Origin: Halichondria panicea
Lineage: Eukaryota > Porifera > Demospongiae > Suberitida > Halichondriidae
NCBI RefSeq assembly: GCF_963675165.1
Contig: NC_087389.1
Span: forward strand, 344,001 to 408,000
Reading direction: 5' to 3'
DNA: 64,000 nt
Below are positions 23,338 through 36,188 of this stretch, one piece after another. The notes beneath the pieces are model-generated. The model had not been told where the DNA came from, did not search any database, and saw only the letters and a list, made by a program, of their open reading frames with translations. Numbering within the stretch: the stretch's first letter is position 1; each line of letters opens with the position of its first letter. A program made the position numbers and the translations under genes.

Positions 23338-26300
23338 TCACCAGACCAGCTGAGGAGTGGGAGTAGTTTTAAGTGCTCCTGAGTTTAAGTCTCTGTCTCG
23401 AGGCCTGCAGGGGAGGAGGGTGCACACAATACACTACATAATAATTATTTTGCTCGTGGTAAGAATCGTTTAGGAATAAGGCTCAAAATAGAGCAAGAAA
23501 AAATGGCTCACTAAATCACGATCTTTACCTACTGCATCCCCACCCACACACCATACCTGTGACTGAGTAGCTTTGATGTTTTTGGCTTGCCATTAGATTC
23601 ACTCACTTTCCCTTTGTTCTCTTTGCTCACTGCTGGCCTGTGTAATAATTTAGAATGGTAAGACAGTACATGTATAGAACCAGGTATGACATACCTTCCA
23701 ATTCTCTTTGAGGTAGCTGCTTTTGTTAGTTGCAAGTAGTTTGGCATTTTCTGACCCGTCGGTATTCCAGTTGGCTGTCTTCTAGAGATACCAGTACTAG
23801 TGGGTCCCCCATTGACTGTCTCTTGCCTCCCAGTGTGGGCCTTCTCAACTGAAGAGGGAATAGCACACACCATGATCACATACACATTCATCTACATACA
23901 GTGCATATGTACATAAATATACATGACTGTACACAGTACACAGTACACTCCATACACTCCATACACATACCTCCTGCTCGGTGCTTCTCTCCCGTGGAAA
24001 TCGCATGATGTCCATTTTGGTGTTGTAACCGATTTCCAATATTGAAGAGACCACGTTTCTTAGAGAGTCCATTTCTCTTCTCCTTGTAGGCCCCCTTTGT
24101 GACACCACTATTGATAATATAGGTAGTATTGAGGGCGTCAGCATCGCCCTCAGACAGAGATACACCAATCGGATTGGACATGTCTGCACCACCCCCCACA
24201 TTGACAGGGCTTGGGGGCTTCTGACTCACATCTGTGAGAGATGCCGATTCACCGTTTCGACGAATTCCAAACAACTTTTTCGCTCTAGCAAACTTTCCAG
24301 GAGAAGCAATCTTCTTTATGGGCACAGGATGGCTAACAGCAGCTTCTTCCCTGTCCCTTATGTCCCTTACAGACAGATTCTCAGTCGACTTGACCCTCCG
24401 GCTAGGGCTGATTTTGTAGGCCTTGAGTGGTGAGGGGGATTTGACTCTCCGTGGCTGCTTGAACATTATTGTGCTGGTGGGTATCGAGGAGCCGGCACTG
24501 CCAACAGAGTGCACGACAGCTGCCACTGGTGAGGAGACAGCTGTCCTCGTGGTGGAGGACGTGCCACTAAGGTTGGAGGTGAGGACAGAGGAGGGCTGGT
24601 CCTGAGAAAGAGATTGTGAGCTGTGGAGGAGAGAGAAGAGAAAAGATAAGTATGGACTCCAATTTTGCATTTTGCTAAAACTGTAAGGCTGCTAAGATAC
24701 CACACAAAATACGCAACAAGGCTGTGCCATTAGTGCATAAAAGTACATGCACAAAATGGCAAGTACTTACATGTAAGAAGTGCATGTGCATGTGCATGTG
24801 CATGTACATGTGCATGTGCATGTACATGTGCATAATGTAGCCACAACACTCACCTTAGAGAGCTAGAGGGTGGTGAGGGGGAGTGGCTGGGGGAGGTTGG
24901 ATACTGCAACACCTGAGCTACGTTGGGGGTCCCTCTGCCTTCTGTTAGAGTGCTCATTGTCGTAGCAGCCATAGTTTTGACACGAATGGAATGGGAATGA
25001 TGAGGAGGTGACACAAAGTTGTCCTCAAATGCATTGCAACTTGTAGTTCTCGACACAGGAGCATGTTGTACATGTATTGGAGTATTGGTACCAGTCTTTG
25101 AAGGTGTTACGGTATTGGTTTCAGTTCGGAGCGGTGTGTTGATTCCATTTCTCAGGTGTGTATGTATACCAGACAGTAACGGTGTATTGGTACTTGTTCG
25201 TACTGGTGTAATGGTACGAAATTCTGACGCTCTTTGATGAGGTCGTGGTAAAAGATACGGCTCAGGTCGTCTTGCCTTGTTGCCTACGTGACAGCTACTA
25301 CTGCCAGAGCTCGAGTCAGTCTGAAAGGATAGCCCTCTCCTAAGAGCATTCCTTCTCTCTGGATCGTAATAGCCTTTTCTATTGTGTACAGAGTTAAGCT
25401 TGGCAGTGTAAGTGGAGGATTGACTGGAGCTCCATGATCCGTCGTCGATTGGTGTGGGGGCTCGAGGTTTGGCCACGGCAGCTAGCGTGGTGTAGGGGAG
25501 GAACGCAGGCTTGGGCAGGGACCGGACATTACTGTCCACAACAAGAGGCCTTGGAGAATGGTAGGGAGGAGCTTGCACGGTGGGTTTTCCCAGGGAAGGG
25601 TTAAACTCAACACTGGGACTAGCGAATCCATTTCTTCGCGGCGTTTCGTTCAATTTTGAGGTCATGTTCTCGGGTCTTTTAGAGAAGAGGGGAGTGAAGT
25701 TGAAACTGTTTTGGTGGGAGCGGTTTTCACTAAGAGGGTGGAACTTGAGATAGTTACGAGGAGTGAACGCAGTTCTGGGTGTGGTAGTAAAGAGAGGTGT
25801 GCCCGGTTTTGGGGAGGAGACGCCATTTATGTGTGGGGGGGAGGGCTTCTTGTCAGCCAATTTCTCCGTGGATACTACTGGACTAGAGATCGTTCTCTTG
25901 TCAGGTGATCCCCTGGGGCAGCGTGGCATGTGAGTCTTGTGTTGGACAGAGTTGGTGAGGATTCCAATAGTAGAGGGGGATGGTGATTGGTCACGATCTG
26001 TCTTCATTCCGGCTTGTATCTCTTTCAGATTTCTGACCGGTGAAGCGTGGGAGACAAAGTTATCAAACAGAGCCATCTGTGTGTTTGTAAACGTTGAAGT
26101 ACTGACGTCCATCAGGCTATTGTCAACGCTCTGCTGACTCAGGTTTTGGTCGGCCCAGGCCACGCCCTTTTCCCCTTCGGCCATTCGAACAATAATGTGG
26201 TACATGTCTTGTAGTGATGGTGTGAGGGCATTAGAGGCTCGGAGCATGGCGTGTTGCCGTCTCACCAGCGCCAGACACTCCCTGAGCATGCTGGAGGGCG

Positions 26301-29300
26301 GGGGGAGAAATAGAGTATTTCATTATTAATTTCGATGCACATACAATGTCATTTGTAATTACGGCAACAATGGTTTAGTACATGTACATGGTGATTCCTT
26401 GGTCAACCCTTCCTATTGATGTACAATTATTAGTATTTGCTGCAATGCTTAGTACAAGTTAATACCAAGTACACTGCAACAAACGTCTCCTTACTTTTCA
26501 GATTTGTTGATTTCTTTCTGCTGATTCTTAATGTACTTGAGAAGGTGTTTTGAGTACTTCCATAAATGGGCGTTCTCCGTCTCCAGTTTACGAGCCTCCG
26601 AGGCGGCCTCCAGCACCATCCGCAATGCAGGGGAGGCTGTGGGGAGTAGTAAAGATGGCACTAGACTGCTGGCAGGAAATTATAGCTTATTGCTATAGAG
26701 ATACATGTATGGTAATCAGGGAAGCTGTACATTTGAAATTACTATAAGGCAGGTACTATACATTGTACATACATGTATGATACCCCCAGGGGCTATATAT
26801 AACCCTGCTTTTTCTTAACATTTTGATCCAAAACATTATATTTTATCGATCTAAACACATCATTAGATACATGTAGGGGCTATAAAATGCATAAATGCGT
26901 TTGTAATTATTTTGTGCATTTTCACGTTCAGCACAATCCTAACTCAGTTTATGAGCACTCAAAGTTACAGTGTACACCATGCACCCACCTGCTGTCTTCT
27001 CACACTCTCTGTTGATCTCGGCCTGAACCCTCCCCACCGACTCATTGTTAGAGTACAGGTACTCATTGACCGTCTGCTTCTCTCTCTGTACCTCCGTGCG
27101 ATGGGACTGAAGGCTCTCTATCCGAGCCTTGATCTTAGCCCTCTTGGAGTCGTCTCCGGAGATGGTGTTGATTCTGTCGAGGTCACGCTCCTGCAACAGA
27201 GTGGGTACAAGCAGTAACTAAAGGCCACACGAGCATATTTCATTAATCTGTCACCTTTCTCGTTATTTTGAGCAGTGTCTCTCGCTCTGAAGCGTCGAGC
27301 TCGGCCATTTTTTTCCTCAGTCTCGACCTCTCACCGTACACACTCTTGAGTAGATCTTGCAGCCTGCGATGTTCGACAATTAATCCCATAATTATGTTAC
27401 CAAGCGACAGGGCACAGAGAGAGCAGCTGCATTATGGAGGATGGGTATACTCACCTCTTGGCCTCACTGGAGTCAAATGTATCTCTGGGACACTCCTTGG
27501 CAAACTTGGCTTTCAACTCTGCATTCTATATTAGAGCAGAAAACAATTGCTAAATAAAGACAAAGAATTAATTCCATGGATCTATCTGGTGGAGACAAGC
27601 TCTCACCTCACTCTGTAGCTCCTCCACGATGGTCCTATATCTGCTCACGTGGTAGTCCACGTTGAGCACGTTGGGCACCAGTTTCGTCTTGATCTGCTTT
27701 GCCCTGTCTGCGTATCTGCAATGTAGCAGGATAACACATAGTTATAATAATATACAGTGTAGTAGATTTAATACTACATACAGTACCAGATGAGTGTACA
27801 TGTCTTAATGCAACGCAGCAATCTCGTTTTTTGAGAGGCCATAACCAGCCTAACACTGTCCACCACACACACTGTCCACCACACACACTGTCCACCACAC
27901 ACACTGTCCACCGTACACACTGTCCACCATTCATGCTCCGTACGTGTCACGGCTCTTTGAAGTTAATTACCCGCTGATGACAAGATAGGAAGCAAGTTTC
28001 AAGTACATACCTCAGAGTGTTGTATGTGTCTTCTCGGTGCATTCCAGAAGGACTGATGTTGGCTATCATGACAGTACGACAGTTGCCCCCCAGCGAGTCC
28101 TTTATCAGTCGAGTGAGCTTGCTGTCTCGATACGGTACGTGCACAGACTTGCCCTGCAGGGAAATTATACTGTGCTACATGTCCACGGTGTACGTGTACA
28201 GAACACGGCCAACAGACAGAACATGTGTAACTATAGAACAATTACATAATACAGGCAGGCAGTAGCTAAACATGAAAAAATCCTTGTACCTTTGAAGGTA
28301 GCCATATATTGCATGCATTCATACAGTGCAGTAGCCATGGACAATGGAGATCACTGAGGAAGGAATTTGTTTATGCCTAGCACCACTTAAATTCTCACAA
28401 GCACATCAGACAAATTAGTACAAGTTGAACAAGTTTGTGGTCCGCCCTCCGAACACGTTTCTATAGGAACTCCCCCTCTATATAAGCACCTCTACATGGG
28501 GTGGTAAGTAACCGTATTATCCCATGAAAAACTAGGTGAATGATTGCATTACATGGACTTGAATGCTCGATACCCTAAAGCTGCCAAACGGGCAATTATA
28601 GAGGCATTTGAAGGCTCATCTCCTAGACACTGTGTACTACGTATAGTCAGTACATGTACTATCTCTGTGCCAAAGGCTATCAGCTACGACAGATGTGATT
28701 TCACTACGATACTAATTCTACAATTAATGACACAACCTCCCCCAGCCCCCCAGCCCCCAGCCTCCAGCCCCCAGCCCCCAGCCTCCCAGCCTCCCCCCTC
28801 CCCCCAGCCTCCCCAGCCTCCCCCCAGCCCCCAGCGTACAATGTCAATGATGATTATACTCGTCTCACCTTGTTGCCAGCAAGTGAGTTGATACAATTGC
28901 CGAGGGCTAACAGTGATCGATTGATGTTGGCTCCCTCGGTCATTCTCTCTCCTCTGTTCTTAGTCACCGTGGCTCTCTCTGATCCTGCCAGGTCAATCAG
29001 TGACATCTTAGCTTGCATGACAGTTGCACTCAGTCCTGTGGCACGAGGCTTCTGATTCACAAATACCTGTGACAATAGAGAGAGAGAGAGTGAACATGTT
29101 AGTGCACGCACACAGATCGCGATGGTGATGGGCACAGCTGCAGTGATGGTGACCGAGCACAATCACATTAGACTTGTACAGTAGACTGGATACACACATG
29201 TAGAATGTATTGCAGAGCAACTACAATGCTGTGAGCATAAAGCTACAATAGTTAAACAACTTCAAGTTGACAATTGCACCAGACTAAAATATGTTACAGA

Positions 29301-31757
29301 ACAGAACCAGAACAGAATCAGACACTACAGTTGTACCAAGAGTTCGTGAACTCTTGGTTGTACCTATAACACTCTATAACAGTTCTACCTCAACAGAATG
29401 GGCCTATATAAAATGATCTAAATATAGAATTCACAGTACTACATGTGACTCTAGAGCTAAAACAGCTGTTGGAAATTCTTCCCAATAATTATAGGAAGAA
29501 TATGAAACGTCATGCAATCCTATCCCTGTGTGCAGACGGTAACAGTATCTATAGCAACCCGGATGCTAGGGCTTGGTGTCATCATGCAGTCTGAGGATTG
29601 GCTGTGTTTGGCAGGGCCCAGTGCGAGGTGGGACTGACCATTCAACGCCTAAGCCATTGCCAAGGGCTAGCTCTGATGTGTAGAGTAACAGTTAGCCCAT
29701 CAATGGATAACCATATCAGGTGACAGTAGCTACTCACAAAGCATTGTGCTTGTAACTCCTACACATACACAAGTTGGTATAATTATAACGAGTGTTATTT
29801 CACCATATATATTGTATGTACACTGTATACATACATATGTAAGTAATTGATCCAGAATGAGCAAATACGTAACATCAAAACATAGCGGACAACACCAATA
29901 TAGACATTCTTACAACAACATGTAGCGTACAGTGTATATATACAACAGTGAACCCACTGTCTATATTTTTACAGCTAGCCAATTGTGATTTTACGACACT
30001 TAAAGTATGTGTGCATTACATACGTGTACAAATCCAAGCCACTTGTTCACACTTAGAAGGAGCCATTGGAAGCATTTCAACACTCATGTTTACAAGTACA
30101 GACATGATAATGTGATCGTGTGTCACGGTTGAAAGCTCTTGCCTACAAGTGATAATGTACTGGAACAGGTTTAAGCCAGCTGGAATATTCACTTCACCAA
30201 TTATTCATGCTCACTCAATAATGAGATAATGAGCTTCTTTTGCATAGGTATGCCTAGCACACAGGACACTTGTCTCTTGTTGATTGTACAGTTACCAGCA
30301 ATGAAAACAACCCTTAGAATCAAATTACACCAGCAGCTATGGAATTGCCACTGTGTGTATTATTATTATACCTGAAATACAGCATGTGATCTTGAAGACG
30401 TGGCATTGGCATCGGTCGGGTGTTGGGTTCGATTCTGATTCCCCGATTCCAACATACTGAGGACATCGGCGGCAGAAGAGGGGACATGACGAGAGAGCCC
30501 GGTCACGACCAACCCTTTATGAGCATCCTCCCTCAGGTGCAGGTCACCTGACGGTTCGAGGAGGTCGCGAATAGCCTCATTGTATACCTGAGGAGGAATT
30601 AATAGTTGAGGAAATTTAATTAGCATCAAAGGCATTCATGCTCATATTGGTTGTAGGCATTTGAAATGTATTCAGATCACATCTCCCATTTTTGGCTGTT
30701 GGACACAACTTTAACAAGAGAAAAAGACTGTACCCCAATCAACTGACACCCTCCCCCAGAGGTGTGTTGTATCAAGGAGGGACAACCCTAGCACTCCCAC
30801 TGCTCTAGTACATACAAGGAACACAATTATCGTTGGACAAATTATAATCAAATTCAAATTCACTTTAATAATAAATGTAGTAGAAGTCTATTATAGGTAC
30901 AGACATAATTATACTGTACTGCGTGAAGGTAGTGACAATCCCATAAGCAATTTTACATGCAGCTTTGGTTTAGCTTCTCAGGCTCAAGAAAATGGGCAAT
31001 ACACCAGTAGATACGATCTATAATTGTAATGAGCCCCAGCTGGCAGTACTGATTGTAACCGTGACTCACCTCACAGTAAGAGACAGCCACGTCACAAGTC
31101 TTCTCCTCTTTGACCTCGTTGATCCTCTTATAGAGCTCCATCATGGTTAGGAACATGACGCCAGGGTTCTCCACTGTCCCCAGCATAGTGTAGGTCTTAC
31201 CAGCACCTACAGAGATGGATCAAACTATAAATGCTGCTAACTACATGCATAATACAAAACCTGTTTAAGCAGCCATGTAACATTGTTGGGGCTTCTAAGG
31301 TTACAGAATAAGGCATTCATACGATGCCACGTTAATTATGAGTGTGTGTGGTAGAAGGTCTGATTTAATTACCTGTGGCTCCGTACGCAAACACAGAGCA
31401 GTTGATACCCTCCAGAACACCGTCCACAACAGACTTGGTAGTGTGCTCAAATATATCCATTTGGCTGGCTGTCTCGTCAAACACCTTGTCGAAGGCAAAC
31501 CTCAGATCTTTGTGTTTTCTACCCAGTACAGGCATTCTCTTCATAGGCATCACATTGAAGCTTGGGCTGTTGTCTGGTGAGGGATCAAATACCAACACGT
31601 GTTCATCAAGGACCTTTGCCACGGCCATATTGTTGCTTCGTATCTCTTCTTCATTCTCAGGGCGTAGACGAACCACGACCTTCATTGTACTGTTTCCAGC
31701 GTCAGTAATCTCATAGTTAGGAGGATCCATTGTCGGCCTTGCAAGAAAGGCTGCCAT
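23338..31757 (-). CDS. KIF18: Kinesin-8 family motor (KIF18/KIF19-like)
   Basis: Predicted plus-end-directed, microtubule-length-regulating motor for spindle or cilium. Fifteen exons sum to 4,101 nt (1,366 aa) with consistent phases; the motor is encoded by 31373-31757, 31070-31206, 30372-30587, 28869-29066, 28011-28153 and 27607-27715. N-terminus [14 protein letters not shown]-loop [14 protein letters not shown]; switch [13 protein letters not shown]; switch [13 protein letters not shown]; neck region [20 protein letters not shown]. Kinesin-8 hallmarks include [16 protein letters not shown] and [20 protein letters not shown]. Coiled-coil segments follow (27455-26495), then a long Ser/Pro/Thr-rich, basic tail (exon 24854-26290 and later) like the microtubule-binding tails of KIF18A. 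KIF18 versus KIF19 is not settled. Start is 222 bp from the next gene's start. Confidence 0.93.
24778..24835. repeat. Hexamer tandem repeat (gtgcat/gtacat)n
   Basis: Nine tandem hexamers alternating GTGCAT and GTACAT in a kinesin-8 intron, immediately beyond the exon ending at 24854. Purine-pyrimidine alternating, so it could adopt non-B DNA. Non-coding. Confidence 0.85.
27856..27931. repeat. 18-bp tandem repeat ([22 protein letters not shown])
   Basis: About four copies of an 18-bp unit beginning actgtccaccacacac, in the kinesin-8 intron between 27716 and 28010. Minisatellite; no other feature is seen in that intron. Confidence 0.8.
28154..28868. other. Kinesin-8 intron with a C-rich block
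   Basis: A 715-bp intron. At 28737-28836 the plus strand is an almost pure C/A/G tract built from cccagcc and ccccagcctcc units; on the transcribed minus-strand RNA this becomes many runs of three or more G, a G-quadruplex-prone sequence. Nothing else recognised in the rest. Confidence 0.7.
29067..30371. other. Large kinesin-8 intron, no recognised feature
   Basis: At 1,305 bp this is the longest intron of the kinesin-8 gene. I see no convincing ORF, RNA gene or repeat in it beyond AT-rich and (ag)n-like patches near 29072-29092. Confidence 0.6.
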
Positions 31758-31979
31758 TACTCTTGTGCTTCTTTACGACTAGCTAGTACACTTTTCTTGC
31801 CAATAAAATTGTAACTTGTATCTAGCTTGTAATAATGGCTACAAGCCAAGCTTGTAAAAAGCTGTACTTGATGATTGGTTGCGGTACATGAATTTCGGTT
31901 CAAAATTTCAAATAAAGTGAATTGATTGGTGAATTAGATATGACATAATGTGAGATCGGAATGTGATTACAGGATTTCC
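31758..31979. promoter_or_regulatory. Divergent promoter region, kinesin-8 / 361-aa gene
   Basis: 222 bp between the start codons of kinesin-8 (minus) and the 361-aa gene (plus). A putative acceptor (tgtgattacag, ending at 31972) lies 8 bp before the plus-strand ATG, suggesting that the plus gene has a 5' UTR intron here. Contains inverted ttgtaa/ttacaa-like words around 31805-31860 but no clear TATA box. Confidence 0.45.
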
Positions 31980-34083
31980 ATGACAACCAACCTAAACGCT
32001 GCAGGGGATCTTGTCCTTGCAACAAGAGCAGCTTGTACTTGCCTTGTACTTGTACAAGCTGAGCTGAGCAAGATGGAGAGAATGTCTACAGTGACCACTA
32101 CTGAGACTCGAAATGACTTGCATCTGACATCAACTGGAGTCAGTCATGCAATCAGAGACACAGTGCAGTCACCGCAATTCAATGTAACTACTCGTTATAA
32201 ATAATAATATTATTAATGCCATCTGTAATAATAATTATTCTTTATTAATTCTAGGCCACTCGGACCAACCCTTTACCTCCGAGTTTGGCAGCTCCGAGAG
32301 TGGACCCTCGTCTCACGGACACCTACCAGACGACCACAGGCACTGTCCATTGCTACCAGCCCTCAGGCACTATTCTGAGCCACCCCACTCACAAGAAAGC
32401 AGCTGGTAACTGGAGAGTCGATTACACCTTAGACACAATCAATAAGGTACAACCATGAAGGTCAAATTCCATAATGAGTTCGGTGTAATGACCCTCGTAA
32501 TGTTCCTGTGAATGTTACTTTTATGTAGCTCAGCGTGAAGCCATGGCGACGGCCTTTGGTGATGGGGAACCAGTGCAGTGAGATGAAGGGATCCTATAAG
32601 GCAAAACCTGAGACAATTTCCAGCATCATAAGCCATTCTGGCAACCCACAACCTCCCATGTTGGCAGACCATTTCTGTGAAGGGCCTACTAAGGTGAGCA
32701 CTCCTTTCGTGGAGGAGATAGCGTAACACTGTAATGTACAGTCGAGTATGTCTATGTTAAAGCTACAATTAAATCAATGCTGTGTGTGATGTAAATGTCA
32801 ACTGCTGTGCAGTAGGTGCAGTAATAATGTGAGCAACATTTCCATATTAGGGTTTGCATTCGTCGACAGTAAACAAAGCACTGCAGGGAAGGTCTTTCAT
32901 CCCCCAGAACCAGGCCGTGCTCGACAGACTAGAGCCATATATGACCACTAACCACTGGTACCACAGGACATTCAGTGGGGGAGAGCTCAAAAAGTACCCC
33001 AAGAAAGATGTCGCCACCTACTGGCAGTGTGAAAATTACCCAAAGGTGAGTGCGGCTGTGTAACTAACAGGAAATTATAATTTCAGACAATCATTGTAAG
33101 TAAGAAACTGTGAGGCTCTAGAAGAAATTGTTCTTGTACAGGCATGGGGCCATGGTATGAAGGAGAACCCTCTTCCTCGTAAACTTTCAAGAACAGATCC
33201 TGGACCAATGAGAGACCGTACACTGTTCAGAACAGGCACCATCATACCACGACTACCCGGCTCTCCTCAGCCCATAGCTAGGTACGTAAGCCATAGAGCT
33301 TGCAAAATAGTGGGCATGCATATGCGTGGTGGTGTACGTGTTTTATTTGGTATGCTAACATGCAGTGTATCCATGATATTCAGTTGTATTTCTGGAAATG
33401 TTAATACCACAAAACACGGATATTAGACATGTGTATACCAGGAATACATCGAGGATATCTATAGACTGTGCCAATGCAGACAATTCATCAAAGTCAATGC
33501 TCTCAAGTGTACATGGTACAAGATGTGGGAGGAAATGCATTACATGCTGCTGCATAGTCAGTGTGCGTGCATTGAACCACACAGAGAACTTTGACGTACT
33601 TGGTGCCACAAAATATTCTAAATACTGGATCCGGAGTTTGCAGAATCTTTGCAACACATCATGATGAGCACTGTGCGGTCTCTTATAATTATGGGAAATA
33701 ATATTATGCTTCTAGTAAAACAGACCACAGTGTGTACACAAAATCCATATAAGGAAAGCGCTTTTTTACTGGTGTGATTCTGCAAACTCCAATAGCAAAC
33801 TCTAATAAATTATGATTCTGTGTTTGTGTTTTGCAGTGGTCTCATGAGTTTGTACTCGGACATGTACAAGATACCGTCAGAGAAACAAAGGCAACAGATT
33901 TTTCACTGCTCAGTGAAACCATTCACACAAGTTGACGGTAAGTGTCTGTACGTATGACTGTGCGTGTAACCATCACATGCACCTCTTCACTCAGCTCCTG
34001 ACAAGACGATGCTCCAGGCAGTCCCCGGCATGTACAAGACTGTCAACATGACCTATGGCACTGGACCCCCCCAAATAGCATAA
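31980..34083 (+). CDS. Unrecognised 361-aa protein, possibly a ciliary/sperm microtubule-associated type
   Basis: Seven exons: 31980-32183, 32255-32446, 32529-32693, 32851-33045, 33142-33281, 33837-33937, 33995-34083; 1,086 nt, all phases consistent, so this is a real gene. I do not recognise the family with certainty. The chain has no signal peptide, membrane segment or long coiled coil; it is rich in Pro, Tyr, Trp and Lys in short motifs (NWRVDYTLDTINK, KPWRRPLVMGNQCSEMKGSY, YMTTNHWYHRTFSGGELK, YGTGPPQIA at the C-terminus), a style typical of axonemal microtubule inner proteins. This assignment is a guess from composition and from the shared promoter with a kinesin-8. Residues 1-68 are less patterned and may contain a wrong start. 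Confidence 0.75.
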
Positions 34084-34171
34084 AAAGCATGGCTAGCTAG
34101 TTTACTACTTACTGAGTGGTGTATGGTGTATATCTACATGATTTTTTATTGTACTTATGTACATTAGCATT

Positions 34172-34238
34172 AGCATGCTCATAGCCTCGATCCCAGGCCT
34201 CTTTGAGAGCGGCCTGAAATCGAGGCCAGCATGCTCAC
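34172..34238. repeat. Short hairpin element with flanking 10-bp direct repeat
   Basis: GCCTCGATCCCAGGCC (34184-34199) and GGCCTGAAATCGAGGC (34211-34226) are inverted repeats matching at 14 of 16 positions. The direct repeat AGCATGCTCA brackets them (34172-34181, 34229-34238). The same GCCTCGATCCCAGGCC core occurs at 11763-11778. Lies between the 361-aa gene and the phosphatase gene. Confidence 0.65.
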
Positions 34239-34474
34239 ACAAGCTTAGATTAAGGAGGCGTGGCTTGTACCTACAAAAGCAGTTTGTTCCTATAATGATT
34301 CTTACCTCAAGTTGACGTAAATGTGTGCATGTGATCTAGCTTTTTGTTTACAGACTATACTACGGTAGACGTCTGTAGCTAGCCCAGCCAGCTGTACACT
34401 TAGTAGTCAGTGTGTAGATAGAGCTATTGAGCTAAGAGAAAGGCTACCTTTGAACTCTTGACCAGCTCTGAACC

Positions 34475-36108
34475 ATGGCCTTTGAGAGCAGCATCAATGA
34501 GTACCTCTCACACTATGAGAGTATGAATGAGGAGCTGTATCATAAGGAGTTCATTGTGAGTATGCCTAGTATTAGTACAAGACATGCAATGGGGTCGCAC
34601 ACTTGGGGGTTTTCTGTAGCCTTAGCTAGCTACGAACGAAGTGGTGATGTCTAAACGATCCACTCACTACCTTCCAGGAAGTTATAAGCAGTTACACATG
34701 ATCGGTTCCGTACAGTGTACTATTCAATAGCATCTAGGTCAGCTAGAGGGAAGCGTGTACCATATAGAGTACCGTCTTTAGCAAGTGCGACCCATTAACT
34801 AATTAGTATGTCTACCAAGTCATAATAATTAGTTAAATCACCACATATTGCCCAACTCATCAGACTACATACTTATGTTTTGTAAAACCATTATAATGCA
34901 TTCGAGATTATCAAGTTCTCATATTTTACGATATACTCTCCCTCTCTCCTCTCAGTCGCTGAAGCTGCAGTCTCAGAAGAACAAGGAGGGGAACGTGTAC
35001 CCGGCCGAGGCTGGCCAGCTGCCCGTTAACAAGAAGAAGAACAGGTTCAAGGACATCTTACCATGTAAGGATTTGTGCCTAAGGGTATGTATGATTAGTA
35101 TGCGTGTCCATTGTTTATGGTGTAATGTGACCTTTGCTAGGTGGATGTTAAGATGATATCTGTCCATACAACCTTCTCTGGTATCCCACTGAGATTACAT
35201 AATATAAATATAAAAACCAAAAAATTGATCTTATATGGTAATGTTATCCTTTTAGTAGGCATGAAAGTTACTATCCAGTTATTTTTCCCTGTGCTAACAC
35301 AACTCTTCAGTGGTACATGAGTATGCCTCTCTGATTGAAATGTAGGACGTGCATTTAAAGCTTTAAGAGGGTATGAGTACTGCTTTTAATTTAACTCCTT
35401 TCTTGTCTCCTCCAGTTGAGTATACTCGAGTGTCACTCCATCCTACTGAGGGAGTGGAGGGATCAGACTACATCAATGCCAACTATATCACGGTAAGTTT
35501 GGTGAACTGTCACAGTTGATGTACTTAGATCACTTCCTGATTTTACAAGCAGTCATGCATTGTGTCCAAATCTGAGATGAAGGGTTTCTAGGTGTGTGTG
35601 AGTGTCCTGTGTTTATGCTAGACAGCTGGTGAGATATTGTGTATGTTAGCACAACTCCTATTAAAGGAGGGTGACCATGGTGACCCCAGTGTTGTCTGCA
35701 TGACTGGGCAGTTAGGATATACCTGTTGGGACAATAATGTCAACTATTTATTGGGTGTTGTGTGCCAGTGACTCAATGTGTCATAAATTTGATTGGCAGT
35801 AACTGCCGAGATCTCTCATTTTTGCTTTGATTTCCTAATTAAGTAGTTGTCATTCCTCGCGGGTCATGTATTCTCCTGACTATTCCCCCAGGGCGTTGGA
35901 GACGATGTGACGTACATAGCAGCACAGGGCCCCCTACCCAACACTGTGTGTGACTTTTGGAGAATGTTGTGGTACCACAGCATAGAGGTAGGTTGTGGTT
36001 GACAATCAACGATAATCTGTCAGAGTATATCGTCAATCGAATGTTATTCAACAAAAATTTAAACTTTCAAGTTCACACATGCTATTGCCCCCCCACACAC
36101 ACACACAC

Positions 36109-36188
<80 letters not shown>

